From positions 185,224 to 249,223 of the forward strand of contig QAOA01003930.1 of assembly GCA_003255065.1 (NCBI GenBank): a DNA stretch of 64,000 bases, in the 5' to 3' direction. The stretch comes from Cercis canadensis. Taxonomy: Eukaryota > Streptophyta > Magnoliopsida > Fabales > Fabaceae. Both the position numbers and the translations under genes were made by a program. Below are positions 44,640 to 55,859 of the stretch, in pieces. Each line of letters starts with the position of its first letter. Position 1 is the first letter of the stretch. The notes below the pieces were generated by a model. That model was not told the DNA's origin. It made no database searches and saw only the letters and a list, made by a program, of their open reading frames with translations.

Positions 44640-45080
44640 TCTATTGCAACCGGATCCCTGAATAAAGCACAAGGATAAAATGTAGTTCAGTTTCAATGTA
44701 AAACCTAATATTCACTAACAACAGTAAGACATTACAAGGGTAGTCTCAGTCTCACCCAAATCACAATTACAACAAGGTCCTCTCGCTTTCATAATTTTAC
44801 ATAACTGGAGCTATTTATATAAGGCTTATACCTAACACCCACTTGAGATAAGTAATGTGGGACTTCAATATGAGCTGGGTCAATATAAAATACAACACAC
44901 CTCAACAAATCTCCACCTTGTCTTGAATTTTCCTCCTCCATTATACCATGCCCCCTCAAAGGGCCTACTTCAATCTTGAAAGATTAATCAAATTCAAACA
45001 ATGCTCAAACTTGATTCCATAAACTAGCTTAGTCAACATATGTCGAATTATCTTCGGTCCCAATCTTCTTGACTTTTAGA
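44640..45080 (-). mobile_element. 3' end remnant of a Ty1/copia element
   Basis: On the minus strand 45080-44965 encodes a decayed RNase H C-terminus (KIGTEDNSTYVLTKLVYGIKFEHCL, then LNLINLS), followed by a purine-rich tract and AAGGTGGAGATT, then an LTR starting TGTTGAGGTGTG at about 44914 with a TATA box (TATATAAATAGC, about 44815). The sequence upstream in the element (RT, integrase, gag) is absent. The LTR's far end is uncertain. Confidence 0.6.
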
Positions 45081-45965
45081 AGTTTATATATAGTGTATTG
45101 CTTCCAATGCTATTCTTAGTATTTAGGTGGAAACAAGAGTCTGCACAACTATAAGGGTTATAATTCTGATTGAAATTGGATTAATAGTAACCGATTGTAT
45201 ATGTACTACAAGAATATATTTGAGAAGAAACATTCTTTTGTAGTACCACTCATTTGGGAGTACCGATTATAATTCATAGTTACGTTACAATTTTTAGGTT
45301 ACAAGAAAAATTAAACTCATAATAGTCCCCAAGTCCGCCCAAAATATTGAATTTTGTAGGATTCACGTATAAGTCTTATTAGGATTGGGTGTGATGGATT
45401 TTGGAAGGAGATAAATTATTCCTCCTCTCGTGTAACTTCTAGTGAACGGAGAATAAAAACTGTAATAATTTTAGGTTTATAAAATGACAAGTTTCCAATA
45501 GTATAATATAGATTCCAAACATAATGCAAGTTGGTCCAACACTGTAATAACTTTGGCAAACTTAATATATCATGTTTACATAAATAGGAAGAACAATTTC
45601 GGCAGGATAACTACTCAAACCTCTCAAAGGGTCGACTTCCATGCATGTATTGAAAATGGAATAGTTCTATGCAGGGCTGTTCACTCAAAACACTAAAATG
45701 GAATAATTAGAACTAGCTTGTGGAACAATAATTATGGGCAATGGACATAAAAAATATAATTCGAGCTGATATCATGGCAAAACAGCAAAACTCCTTAGGT
45801 CTTTTTACGGCTTTTGCTCTATAGAAGCCTAGTCTCTCTAGCCATAAAACGGAAATGCTCTAAGCTGCCACTTAATTCACAAAGCTAGTTTAGCTCTAAG
45901 TTTGGTGACCAGGGGAAATTCTTCTTTTGCAGCTTTTCTGTCACTATAATTAAAGGAAGGAAAAA
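45081..45965. other. Intergenic, nothing recognised
   Basis: AT-rich, with stops in all frames and no repeat noted. Confidence 0.4.
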
Positions 45966-46432
45966 CAGGCAAAGTTACATAAATAATACACATTGCCAAA
46001 CTATTTACACAAATGGGATAGTTTTTAAACTATTTACCTAAAATGGGCATTTTTGAAAATTTTATTAATTTTTTAACAAAAGTTAAAACATAAAAAAAGT
46101 CGGCAGTAAACACACTTTAGAGATAAAGCGTGTTCACAAGAAACACGTTTTTAGAGGTAAAGTGTGTTCCTTGTGAACACGCTTTATCTATAAAGCGTGT
46201 TTTCAAGGAACACGCTTTTAAAGGTAAAGCGTGTTCACAAAGAACACGTTTTATCTATAAAGCGTGTTCTAAAAGAACACGTTTTACCTATAAAACGTGT
46301 TCACTGCTTGGCTTTTTACATATTTATTTTTGTTAAAATATTTAAAAGTGCCAATTTTAGGTAAATAGTTTCGAAACTACCATATTTGTGTAAATAGTTT
46401 AGCAATGTGTATTATTTGTGTAACTTTGCCTG
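45966..46432. mobile_element. MITE with long TIRs and palindromic CGTGTTC core
   Basis: Ends CAGGCAAAGTTACA (45966) and its inverse TGTAACTTTGCCTG (46432). The inverted repeats extend about 110 bp each with few differences. Between them, 46128-46305 is a series of roughly seven GCGTGTTC / GAACACGC half-sites in alternating orientation, separated by ATCTATAAA- or TTTTARAGGTAAA-like spacers, so both strands read almost alike. The long TIRs fit a Mutator-like or fold-back MITE; A-rich flanks hide a target duplication. Confidence 0.7.
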
Positions 46433-47642
46433 AAAAACAAGAGAGAGTAAGATACAATGCCGTAAGACATATTTCCCCACACGCTTTGCATTTCTAGCAT
46501 AGGGATTAGCCAATGTTTTGCTTTCTTCACTTGAAACTTTTTGTGGTACTGAGATTCCCTTGGAGACATTACAACATATAATACTGAATTAGGGAGCAGT
46601 TCACGGTTTTGCAACAAAAGCCTATCTACCTAAAGAATTAGGTAAACCATATTACTTTATTAAATGAAGAAGGCTGCTTATATAGCAGCAGCTACAATAA
46701 TTACATCATGACTTAAAACACTACGTAAAACCCTAGACAGAAGCATACACCAATGCAAACTCTATCTCATGTACAAGATAAACCCTTATCATATAAAACT
46801 CTATCTAATACACATATCTATTACTACTCGTCTCCTTCAAGTGAATCAACCTCCACTGAATTAGTGGTTTAAAAATTCATAATTCTATTTGTGGAAAGAG
46901 ACACTAGGTTAGCTATAAAGCAAGCAAAAGATGCTCGGAAACAATAGCAGCGTGATTTAGAGAGTTGATGTTCATGAGTACAAGAGCAAAGGCATGAGTT
47001 CTAGCCTTGCAAGCTAGCAAATCTTGTAGAGCCAATGTTAGTAGAATTTTAAATTACTTTTAAATATTTTTCATCACCCTTCGACATACGAAATCTTCTT
47101 TTTTTTTTTTAATTTGCAGATCTGGTCAGATTTATAGGTTAGAAAGTTTGCCATTTATCCTAGCAATATCTCCTCCTCTAAGAACAAGTTGGAGAAAACA
47201 ACGCTTTTGAGTTTTTCTGCGATATTAGAACTTGTGCAAAAATTGTATATCTGATCTTTGAATTTTGCTCACTTTGTTAAAATGGCAGGAAAAAAATTAG
47301 ATAATTTGGAAAATATGTAGAATGGCTTCTGTTTGATGAGCAATGAAGGATTGACACTGTTAAAACTAATTTTAATTGTCATAGATCTGCAACTTTTGCC
47401 TTTTGCGAGGGTACATTAATTATTTGAGGAAGTGAAATAGTGTTCTTATCCCAAATAGATAATGGAAAACGGGCAACCAATTTTCAAAATAGCTTTGAGG
47501 TTAAAAACTTTAGCTTACCTTCTAAGAGTTTGTGTTCCATACGATGATGTTCGACACCCATTTCAACCAATGAAACTGAAAGACAGAGAGTTCCAAGTAT
47601 TTATCAAGTATTATGTTTATAAACAATCGAACTAGTATCTAT
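46433..47642. other. Noncoding spacer; duplicate of 32505-32906 plus 40143-40661
   Basis: From about 46710 to 47630 this matches the sequence surrounding the gypsy insertion. At 47120 it runs straight through the point where the other copy holds the element, reading GCAGATCTGGTCAG against GCATATATGGTCAG. No genes. Confidence 0.6.
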
Positions 47643-47943
47643 TGTTGGGAAAGGATGTGTGCAGCGGAATAATAATAGGCAAAAATGAAAACCTTTCCCT
47701 GCTTGAAAGAACCTTTGAGGAGCTAAAATAGTGTAAATCTGCACAAATATATAACTACAGAAGAACACACAATTTTAACATGGAAAACCCCCTCAATATG
47801 AGAGGTAAAAACCACGGGACTTAGTCCAGAAAAATTTCACTATCAACTGATCAATGAGTATAGCAAATAGTCTTTAACAGTTTATCATGACTCAATCCAG
47901 CCCCTACTCACTATCAACAAAGTGAAAAACTCACTATAGTTAT
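47643..47943 (-). repeat. End of the outer copia 3' LTR, copy 1
   Basis: Reads on the minus strand as a typical copia LTR 3' part with GGGTTTTCCATGTTAAAATT and ends CCCAACA at 47643. It is cut at 47944 by the inner copia. The rest of this LTR is at 57688-58013. Confidence 0.65.
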
Positions 47944-50830
47944 TGAAGGTCCTAAAATTAAGGAACAAACTATGCTATTAGTTCTTGTAAATTAGTTCTG
48001 TATTTATTGTTGATTGGTATCTTTGTATAATTAGCATTATCAGCTCCTAAACTTTAGAATTAGCTATTTATTGTATTTATTGTTGTAACCATTTTTCCCT
48101 CTATATAATGGGGTTGTAATATGTACATCATACGCAGAAAAATATGGAATCATTTGCTTCCATTTTTGTTCATGGTATCAAAGCAGTTGTTCCTTTTTGT
48201 TTGGTTTGAGTTCTCTTGCCAATCAACTATGGCAGAAAACGAATCTCATTCCTCTAGAGTTGTGTCGTCTTCTTCTTCTGGTGTGGCTGCTGGGTTAAAA
48301 TTCAAATCCAATCCAAATCAACGATTGAGCTTGATTATGCTAAATGAGTTCAATTATCTTCCTTGGTCAAGAGCTATAACTCTTGCTCTTGGTGGCAGAT
48401 CTAAACTTAGTTTTATCGATGATACAATTTCTCCTCTAGATGCACTATCTCCAGATTATGCATCATGGTTATCCAAAGACCAGCTAGTGCATTCTTGGAT
48501 TCTTAATTCTATGGACTCTTATCTTGCAGAGATGTTCAGCTGTTCAGACTCTGCTATGCATTTATGGACAACAGTTCATGATATGTATGGCCAACAGAAT
48601 AATTCTGCTCGAATTTTTGAACTCCAACGAGACATTGTGAACCTGCAACAAGCAGGTAAACCTTTTGTTCAATTACTTGGCAGCCTGAAAAGAATGTGGA
48701 ATGAACTTGAGGTGTACCGTCCTCACACAGTTGATGCTGCTATACTTCGTAAATGAGTTGAAGAGGACAAAATTTTCCAATTGTTAGCAAGTCTTGGTTT
48801 TGATTATGAGGATCTTCACAGCCATATTCTCATGTCTCCAGAACTTCCATCATTTGCATCTGTTTGTTCCACAATTCAGAGAGAAGAAGTGAGGAAGGAA
48901 GTCATGAATGTGGAGCCTAAATCTACTTTGTCTGACACTTGTGCCTATGCTGCAAATTGCCAACCAAAAAGGGAAATCTATTACAAAGGCAATCGACCAG
49001 ATTTGAAGTGTCCTCATCTGGGACATCTAGTTGAACGATGCTGGATCCTTCATCCAGAACTAAAATCGAAGTTTGCCAAGGACAAGGGACCTTCGAAACA
49101 TAGAGCCCATGTCACTGAAACCTTGCAGGGAGATATGGTAAATTATAACTCTAATCCAATTTCACTTATCAATGAGTTTGGTACATATCTTCAACAGAAG
49201 GGTGATCAGGGACTTTCAAACTCTAGAAACTCAAATTCTACAGCTCTTCTTGGTAAGTTTGCTGGTTTCTTGGCAAACTCTGAGAGTCATTCTCATGAAA
49301 GTACTGAAGGTATCTCAACTTCACTTTCAACTACCTTGAAGTTTAGTACTGTGTCTAATTTTTGGATTGTTGATTCTAGTGCCACTGATCATATGACAAA
49401 TAATTTAATTAATCTATTTGATTTCAAAAAAATTCTACTCCATCTCATGTGTCAGTTGCCAATGGGTATAGTGTTCCTGTTATTGTTAAAGGAAAACTTA
49501 AACTATTCTCAAATGATGTGAACTCAATAGCTTTGTATGTTCCTTGTTTTCTAGTTGAGTTGCTCTTTGTTAGCAAACTCACTCAAGCATTTAATTGTTG
49601 TGCTATATTTTTTCCTCATATGGTACTTTTTCAGGACCTTGTCACCAAGAAGATGATTGGTGAAGGATTCTTCCTACAAGGACTCAACTACATTTCAGCA
49701 AACTTTCTAAGCACCAAGAATTCTCAAGCTTCTACATTCTCTTCTTCATTGTCAGACTATACCCTATGGCATTGACGTCTAGCCCATCCATAAAAAAATG
49801 TCCTTACCAAATTGCTTCCCCATGTGGATAATGAATCCATTTCTTGTGATACTTGTCATTTTTCTAAGTCTACTAGACTACCTTTTATTTCATCTTCATC
49901 TAAGGCTAATAAAATGTTTGAGCTTGTGCACTATGATATTTGGGGACCTACCATTGAATCCTTTGATGGTTTTAAGTACTTTGTCATGTTTATTGATGAC
50001 TTCTCTCGTGTTACCTGGGTATACTTATTAAAGTCTAAAAGTGAGGTTATGGATGTTTTCAAGGATTTTCACATGCTTGTTCTGAATCAATTCTCTAGCA
50101 AAATTCAAATCCTTCGTTCCGATAATGGCATAGAATATATGTCTAAAATTATGACACATTATTTAAATTCTCATGGTATTGTGCATCAAACTAGTTATGT
50201 TGGTACTCCTCAACAAAATAGAGTAGGTGAACGCAAGAATAAAGATTTATTGGAAAAAACTCATGCCTTGATGATACAAATGCATGTTCCAAAGTGTTTT
50301 TGGTCTCAAGGGGTGTTAGCTTCTGTTTATATTATTAACTGGTTACCAAGCCGAGTGTTGTCCTTTAAATCTCCTCTTGAAGTTTTGCAGGGAAAATCTC
50401 TTGATCTATCCCATTTGAAGGTATTTGGGTGCACTTGTTTTGTGCATATACAGACCTCTCTTTGGGATAAATTTGATCCACGAGCTGCTAAATATGTCTT
50501 CTTGGGCTATTCATCAACTAAGAAAGGATATAAATGCTATCATCCTGACTCCATGAAACTATTTGTTACATTTGAAGAAATAACTCTTTATTATAACAGC
50601 TATCAAGATTCTTTGGAGGATATTTTTCCTTTGCCTATTTTATACAATAATCTTGCAGGTTCTGGGTCACCTATTTCTCCAACGTCTTATGGAACTTCAT
50701 CATATACAAGTAGTAGCACCACTCCACCTGTCTTTACTAATAGAGATGAAGGTCAATCTGCCAGTACACCTTTAGACACAAATGTAGCCCAATCTGATTG
50801 TTCACCAGCTGATCCATCTGATTGCTCACA
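47944..50830 (+). mobile_element. Inner Ty1/copia element, copy 1, truncated at the N
   Basis: 5' LTR (47944-48172), PBS directly after it at 48173 (TGGTATCAAAGCAG, one change from copy 2), then gag, protease and most of integrase. It breaks off at the N at 50831 within the integrase C-terminal linker. RT, RNase H and 3' LTR are absent in this copy. Confidence 0.85.
48230..49130 (+). pseudogene. Copia gag (UBN2-type), copy 1
   Basis: Starts MAENESHSSRVV. The capsid part reads LNEFNYLPWSRAITLALGG, LSKDQLVHSWILNSM, LWTTVHDMYGQQNNSARIF and LKRMWNELEVYRP, typical of UBN2_3/retrotran_gag_3 domains. An in-frame TGA at 48754-48756 replaces an Arg codon before EEDKIFQLLASLGFDYEDL, and the same stop is in copy 2. 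The zinc-knuckle region near 49000 (KCPHLGHLVERCW) has lost its first Cys context. Confidence 0.8.
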
Positions 50831-50855
50831 NAAACTATTTACACAAATGGGATAG
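49131..50855 (+). pseudogene. Copia protease and integrase, copy 1
   Basis: Protease: NFWIVDSSATDHMTNN (Asp present, DSGA reads DSSA). A one-base deletion in an A run near 49430 shifts the frame. The integrase zinc-binding part YTLWH is followed by a TGA (49773-49775) where copy 2 has Arg. The core is open from 49812: CDTCHFSKSTRLPF, YDIWGPTIESFDGF (Asp), FIDDFSRVTWVYLLKSKSEV, RSDNGIEY (Asp), GTPQQNRVGERKNKDLLE (Glu), then LKVFGCTCFVHI and FLGYSSTKKGYKCYHP. A 12-base deletion relative to copy 2 lies near 50570. Ends at the N. Confidence 0.8.
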
Positions 50856-51266
50856 TTTTTAAACTATTTACCTAAAATGGGCATTTTTGAAAATTTTATT
50901 AATTTTTTAACAAAAGTTAAAACATAAAAAAAGTCGGCAGTAAACACACTTTAGAGATAAAGCGTGTTCACAAGAAACACGTTTTTAGAGGTAAAGTGTG
51001 TTCCTTGTGAACACGCTTTATCTATAAAGCGTGTTTTCAAGGAACACGCTTTTAAAGGTAAAGCGTGTTCACAAAGAACACGTTTTATCTATAAAGCGTG
51101 TTCTAAAAGAACACGTTTTACCTATAAAACGTGTTCACTGCTTGGCTTTTTACATATTTATTTTTGTTAAAATATTTAAAAGTGCCAATTTTAGGTAAAT
51201 AGTTTCGAAACTACCATATTTGTGTAAATAGTTTAGCAATGTGTATTATTTGTGTAACTTTGCCTG
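50832..51266. mobile_element. Second copy of the palindromic MITE, left end missing
   Basis: Identical in layout to 45998-46432, with the first 32 bases lost at the N. The palindromic core lies at about 50962-51139. Confidence 0.75.
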
Positions 51267-52475
51267 AAAAACAAGAGAGAGTAAGATACAATGCCGTAAG
51301 ACATATTTCCCCACACGCTTTGCATTTCTAGCATAGGGATTAGCCAATGTTTTGCTTTCTTCACTTGAAACTTTTTGTGGTACTGAGATTCCCTTGGAGA
51401 CATTACAACATATAATACTGAATTAGGGAGCAGTTCACGGTTTTGCAACAAAAGCCTATCTACCTAAAGAATTAGGTAAACCATATTACTTTATTAAATG
51501 AAGAAGGCTGCTTATATAGCAGCAGCTACAATAATTACATCATGACTTAAAACACTACGTAAAACCCTAGACAGAAGCATACACCAATGCAAACTCTATC
51601 TCATGTACAAGATAAACCCTTATCATATAAAACTCTATCTAATACACATATCTATTACTACTCGTCTCCTTCAAGTGAATCAACCTCCACTGAATTAGTG
51701 GTTTAAAAATTCATAATTCTATTTGTGGAAAGAGACACTAGGTTAGCTATAAAGCAAGCAAAAGATGCTCGGAAACAATAGCAGCGTGATTTAGAGAGTT
51801 GATGTTCATGAGTACAAGAGCAAAGGCATGAGTTCTAGCCTTGCAAGCTAGCAAATCTTGTAGAGCCAATGTTAGTAGAATTTTAAATTACTTTTAAATA
51901 TTTTTCATCACCCTTCGACATACGAAATCTTCTTTTTTTTTTTTAATTTGCAGATCTGGTCAGATTTATAGGTTAGAAAGTTTGCCATTTATCCTAGCAA
52001 TATCTCCTCCTCTAAGAACAAGTTGGAGAAAACAACGCTTTTGAGTTTTTCTGCGATATTAGAACTTGTGCAAAAATTGTATATCTGATCTTTGAATTTT
52101 GCTCACTTTGTTAAAATGGCAGGAAAAAAATTAGATAATTTGGAAAATATGTAGAATGACTTCTGTTTGATGAGCAATGAAGGATTGACACTGTTAAAAC
52201 TAATTTTAATTGTCACAGATCTGCAACTTTGCCTTTTGCGAGGGTACATTAATTATTTGAGGAAGTGAAATAGTGTTCTTATCCCAAATAGATAATGGAA
52301 AACGGGCAACCAATTTTCAAAATAGCTTTGAGGTTAAAAACTTTAGCTTACCTTCTAAGAGTTTGTGTTCCATACGATGATGTTCGACACCCATTTCAAC
52401 CAATGAAACTGAGAGACAGAGAGTTCCAAGTATTTATCAAGTATTATGTTTATAAACAATCGAACTAGTATCTAT

Positions 52476-52776
52476 TGTTGGGAAAGGATGTGCGCAGCGG
52501 AATAATAATAGGCAAAAATGAAAACCTTTCCCTGCTTGAAAGAACCTTTGAGGAGCTAAAATAGTGTAAATCTGCACAAATATATAACTACAGAAGAACA
52601 CACAATTTTAACATGGAAAACCCCCTCAATATGAGAGGTAAAAACCACGGGACTTAGTCCAGAAAAATTTCACTATCAACTGATCAATGAGTATAGCAAA
52701 TAGTCTTTAACAGTTTATCATGACTCAATCCAGCCCCTACTCACTATCAACAAAGTGAAAAACTCACTATAGTTAT
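52476..52776 (-). repeat. End of the outer copia 3' LTR, copy 2
   Basis: Same as 47643-47943; ends CCCAACA at 52476 on the minus strand and is interrupted at 52777 by the inner copia. Confidence 0.65.
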
Positions 52777-53005
52777 TGAAGGTCCTAAAATTAAGGAACA
52801 AACTATGCTATTAGTTCTTGTAAATTAGTTCTGTATTTATTGTTGATTGGTATCTTTGTATAATTAGCATTATCAGCTCCTAAACTTTAGAATTAGCTAT
52901 TTATTGTATTTATTGTTGTAACCATTTTTCCCTCTATATAATGGGGTTGTAATATGTACATCATACACAGAAAAATATGGAATCATTTGCTTCCATTTTT
53001 GTTCA

Positions 53006-53019
53006 TGGTATCAGAGCAG
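53006..53019 (+). promoter_or_regulatory. Primer-binding site of the inner copia
   Basis: TGGTATCAGAGCAG directly after the LTR, an initiator tRNA-Met type site. Confidence 0.75.
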
Positions 53020-53076
53020 TTGTTCCTTTTTGTTTGATTTGTTCTTTTTTGGTTTGAGTTCTCTTGCCAATCAACT

Positions 53077-53980
53077 ATGGCAGAAAACGAATCTCATTCC
53101 TCTAGAGTTGTGTCGTCTTCTTCTTCTCGTGTGGCTGCTGGGTTAAAATTCGAATCCAATCCAAATCAACGATTGAGCTCGATTATGCTAAATGAGTTCA
53201 ATTATCTTCCTTGGTCAAGAGCTATAACTCTTGCTCTTGGTGGCAGATCTAAACTTAGTTTTATCTATGATACAATTTCTCCTCTAGATGCACTATCTCC
53301 AGATTATGCATCATGGTTATCCAAAGACCAGCTGGTGCATTCTTGGATTCTTAATTCTATGGACTCTTATCTTGCATAGATGTTCAGCTGTTCAGACTCT
53401 GCTATGCATTTATGGACAACAGTTCATGATATGTATGGCCAACAGAATAATTCTGCTCGAATTTTTGAACTCCAACGAGACATTGTGAACCTGCAACAAG
53501 CAGGTAAACCTTTTGTTCAATTACTTGGCAGCCTGAAAAGAATGTGGAATGAACTTGAGGTGTACCGTCCTCACACAGTTGATGCTGCTATACTTCGTAA
53601 ATGAGTTGAAGAGGACAAAATTTTCCAATTGTTAGCAAGTCTTGGTTTTGATTATGAGGATCTTCACAGCCATATTCTCATGTCTCCATAACTTCCATCA
53701 TTTGCATCTGTTTGTTCCACGACTCAGAGAGAAGAAGTGAGGAAGGAAGTCATGAATGTGGAGCCTAAATCTACTTTGTCTGACACCTATGCCTATGCCT
53801 ATGCTGCAAATTGCCAACCAAAAAGGGAAATCTATTACAAAGGCAATCGACCAGATTTGAAGTGTCATCATCTGGGACTTCTAGTTGAACGATGCTAGAT
53901 CCTTCATCCAGAACTAAAACCGAAGTTTGCCAAGGACAAGGGACCTTCGAAACATAGAGCCCATGTCACTGAAACCTTGC
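53077..53980 (+). pseudogene. Copia gag, copy 2
   Basis: Same protein as copy 1 gag from MAENESHSSR. It shares the TGA before EEDKIFQLL (53602-53604) and has private stops: TAG at 53377-53379 (Glu in copy 1), TAA near 53690 and TAG near 53896. The shared stop predates the split of the two copies, whereas the private ones arose later. Confidence 0.8.
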
Positions 53981-55740
53981 AGGGAGATATGGTAAATTAT
54001 AACTCTAATCCAATTTCACTTATCAATGAGTTTGGTACATATCTTCAACAGAAGGGTGATCAGGGACTTTCAAACTCTAGAAACTCAAATTCTACAGCTC
54101 TTCTTGGTAAGTTTGCTGGTTTCTTGGCAAACTCTGAGCGTCATTCTCATGAAAGTACTGAAGGTATCTCAACTGCACTTTCAACTACCTTGAAGTTTAG
54201 TACTGTGTCTAATTTTTGGATTGTTGATTCTAGTGCCACTAATCATATGACAAATAATTTAATTAATCTGTTTGATTTCAAAAAAAATTCTACTCCATCT
54301 CATGTGTCAGTTGCCAATGGGTATAGTGTTCCTGTTATTGGTAAAGGAAAACTTAAACTATTCTCAAATGATGTGAACTCAATAGCTTTGTATGTTCCTT
54401 GTTTTCTAGTTCAGTTGCTCTTTGTTAGCAAACTCACTCAAGCACTTAATTATTGTGCTATATTTCTTCCTCATATGGTACTTTTTCAGGACCTTGTCAC
54501 CAAGAAGACGATTGGTGAAGGATTCTTCCTACAAGGACTCAACTACATTTCAGCAAACTTTCTAAGCACCAAGAATTCTCAAGCTTCTACATTCTCTTCT
54601 TCATTGTCAAACTATACCCTATGGCATCGACGTCTAGCCCATCCATAAAAAAATGTCCTTACCAAATTGCTTCCCCACGTGGATAATGAATCCATTTCTT
54701 GTGATACTTGTCATTTTTCTAAGTCTACTAGACTACCTTTTATTTCATCTTCATCTAAGGCTAATAAAATGTTTGAGCTTGTGCACTATGATATTTGGGG
54801 ACCTACCATTGAATCCTTTGATGGTTTTAAGTACTTTGTCATGTTTATTGATGACTTCTCTCGTGTTACCTGGGTATACTTATTAAAGTCTAAAAGTGAG
54901 GTTATGGATGTTTTCAAGGATTTTCACATGCTTGTTCTGAATCAATTCTCTAGCAAAATTCAAATCCTTCGTTCCAATAATGGCATAGAATATATGTCTA
55001 AAATTATGACACATTATTTAAATTCTCATGGTATTGTGCATCAAACTAGTTATGTTGGTACTCCTCAACAAAATGGAGTAGATGAACGCAAGAATAAAGA
55101 TTTATTGGAAAAAACTCATGCCTTGATGATACAAATGCATGTTCCAAAGTGTTTTTGGTCTCAAGGGGTGTTAGCTTCTGTTTATATTATTAACTGGTTA
55201 CCAAGCCGAGTGTTGTCCTTTAAATCTCCTCTTGAAGTTTTGCAGGGAAAATCTCTTGATCTATCCCATTTGAAGGTATTTGGGTGCACTTGTTTTGTGC
55301 ATATACAGACCTCTCTTTGGGATAAATTTGATCCACGAGCTGCTAAATATGTCTTCTTGGGCTATTCATCAACTAAGAAAGGATATAAATGCTATCATCC
55401 TGGCTCCATGAAACTATTTGTTACAAGAGATGTTACATTTGAAGAAATAACTCCTTATTATAATAGCTATCAAGATTCTTTGGAGGATATTTTTCCTTTG
55501 CCTATTTTATACAATAATCTTGCAGGTTCTGGGTCACCTATTTCTCCAACGTCTTCTGGAACTTCATCATATACAAGTAGTAGCACCACTCCACCTGTCT
55601 TTACTGATAGAGATGAAGGTCAATCTGCCAGTACACCTTTAGACACAAATGTAGCCCAATCTGATTGTTCACCAGCTGATCCATCTGATTGCTCACAGGG
55701 TGAGTCATCACAAGGTGAATCTGTGTCTCTTGCTTGTTAA
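53977..55740 (+). pseudogene. Copia protease and integrase, copy 2
   Basis: 53977-54648 is open through NFWIVDSSATNHMTNN (protease), then VANGYSVPVIGKGKL, to the integrase start YTLWHRRLAHP, ending at TAA just before the CX2C pair. 54667-55740 holds the core with YDIWGP, SNNGIEY (second catalytic Asp of the usual SDNG changed to Asn), TPQQNGVDERKN, LKVFGCTCFVHI and FVTRDVTFEE, which copy 1 lacks in part. The linker is Ser/Thr-rich and acidic. Integrase is inactivated by the Asn change and the stop. Confidence 0.8.
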
Positions 55741-55859
55741 GGTGTTCCTCAGTCAAGTTGATATCCTATTCGAAACTGTGCACCTCCAGCAAAGCTTCGA
55801 GATTTTGTTACATACTCAGTCTGTCATCCAATCTCAAAGTATATCACCTACCATCAATT

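Larger units (their letters stand above)
45998..50830 (+). repeat. Copy 1 of a 4.85-kb duplicated block
   Basis: Matches 50832-55697 almost throughout; the two copies are separated only by the N at 50831. The block holds the MITE, spacer DNA, a piece of copia LTR and the first part of a Ty1/copia element. Copies differ by scattered substitutions and indels, among them private nonsense and frameshift changes, so this is not a duplicated read; alleles or a real duplication are possible. Confidence 0.85.
50832..55697 (+). repeat. Copy 2 of the 4.85-kb duplicated block
   Basis: Starts 32 bases inside the left TIR of the MITE and repeats 45998-50830. See copy 1 for the comparison. Confidence 0.85.

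Noticed and set aside
46130..46336. 68-residue frame with repeated Cys/Arg/Thr motifs, repeated at 50964-51170
   Set aside because: It is a translation of the palindromic MITE core; the repeated motif reflects the DNA palindromes.
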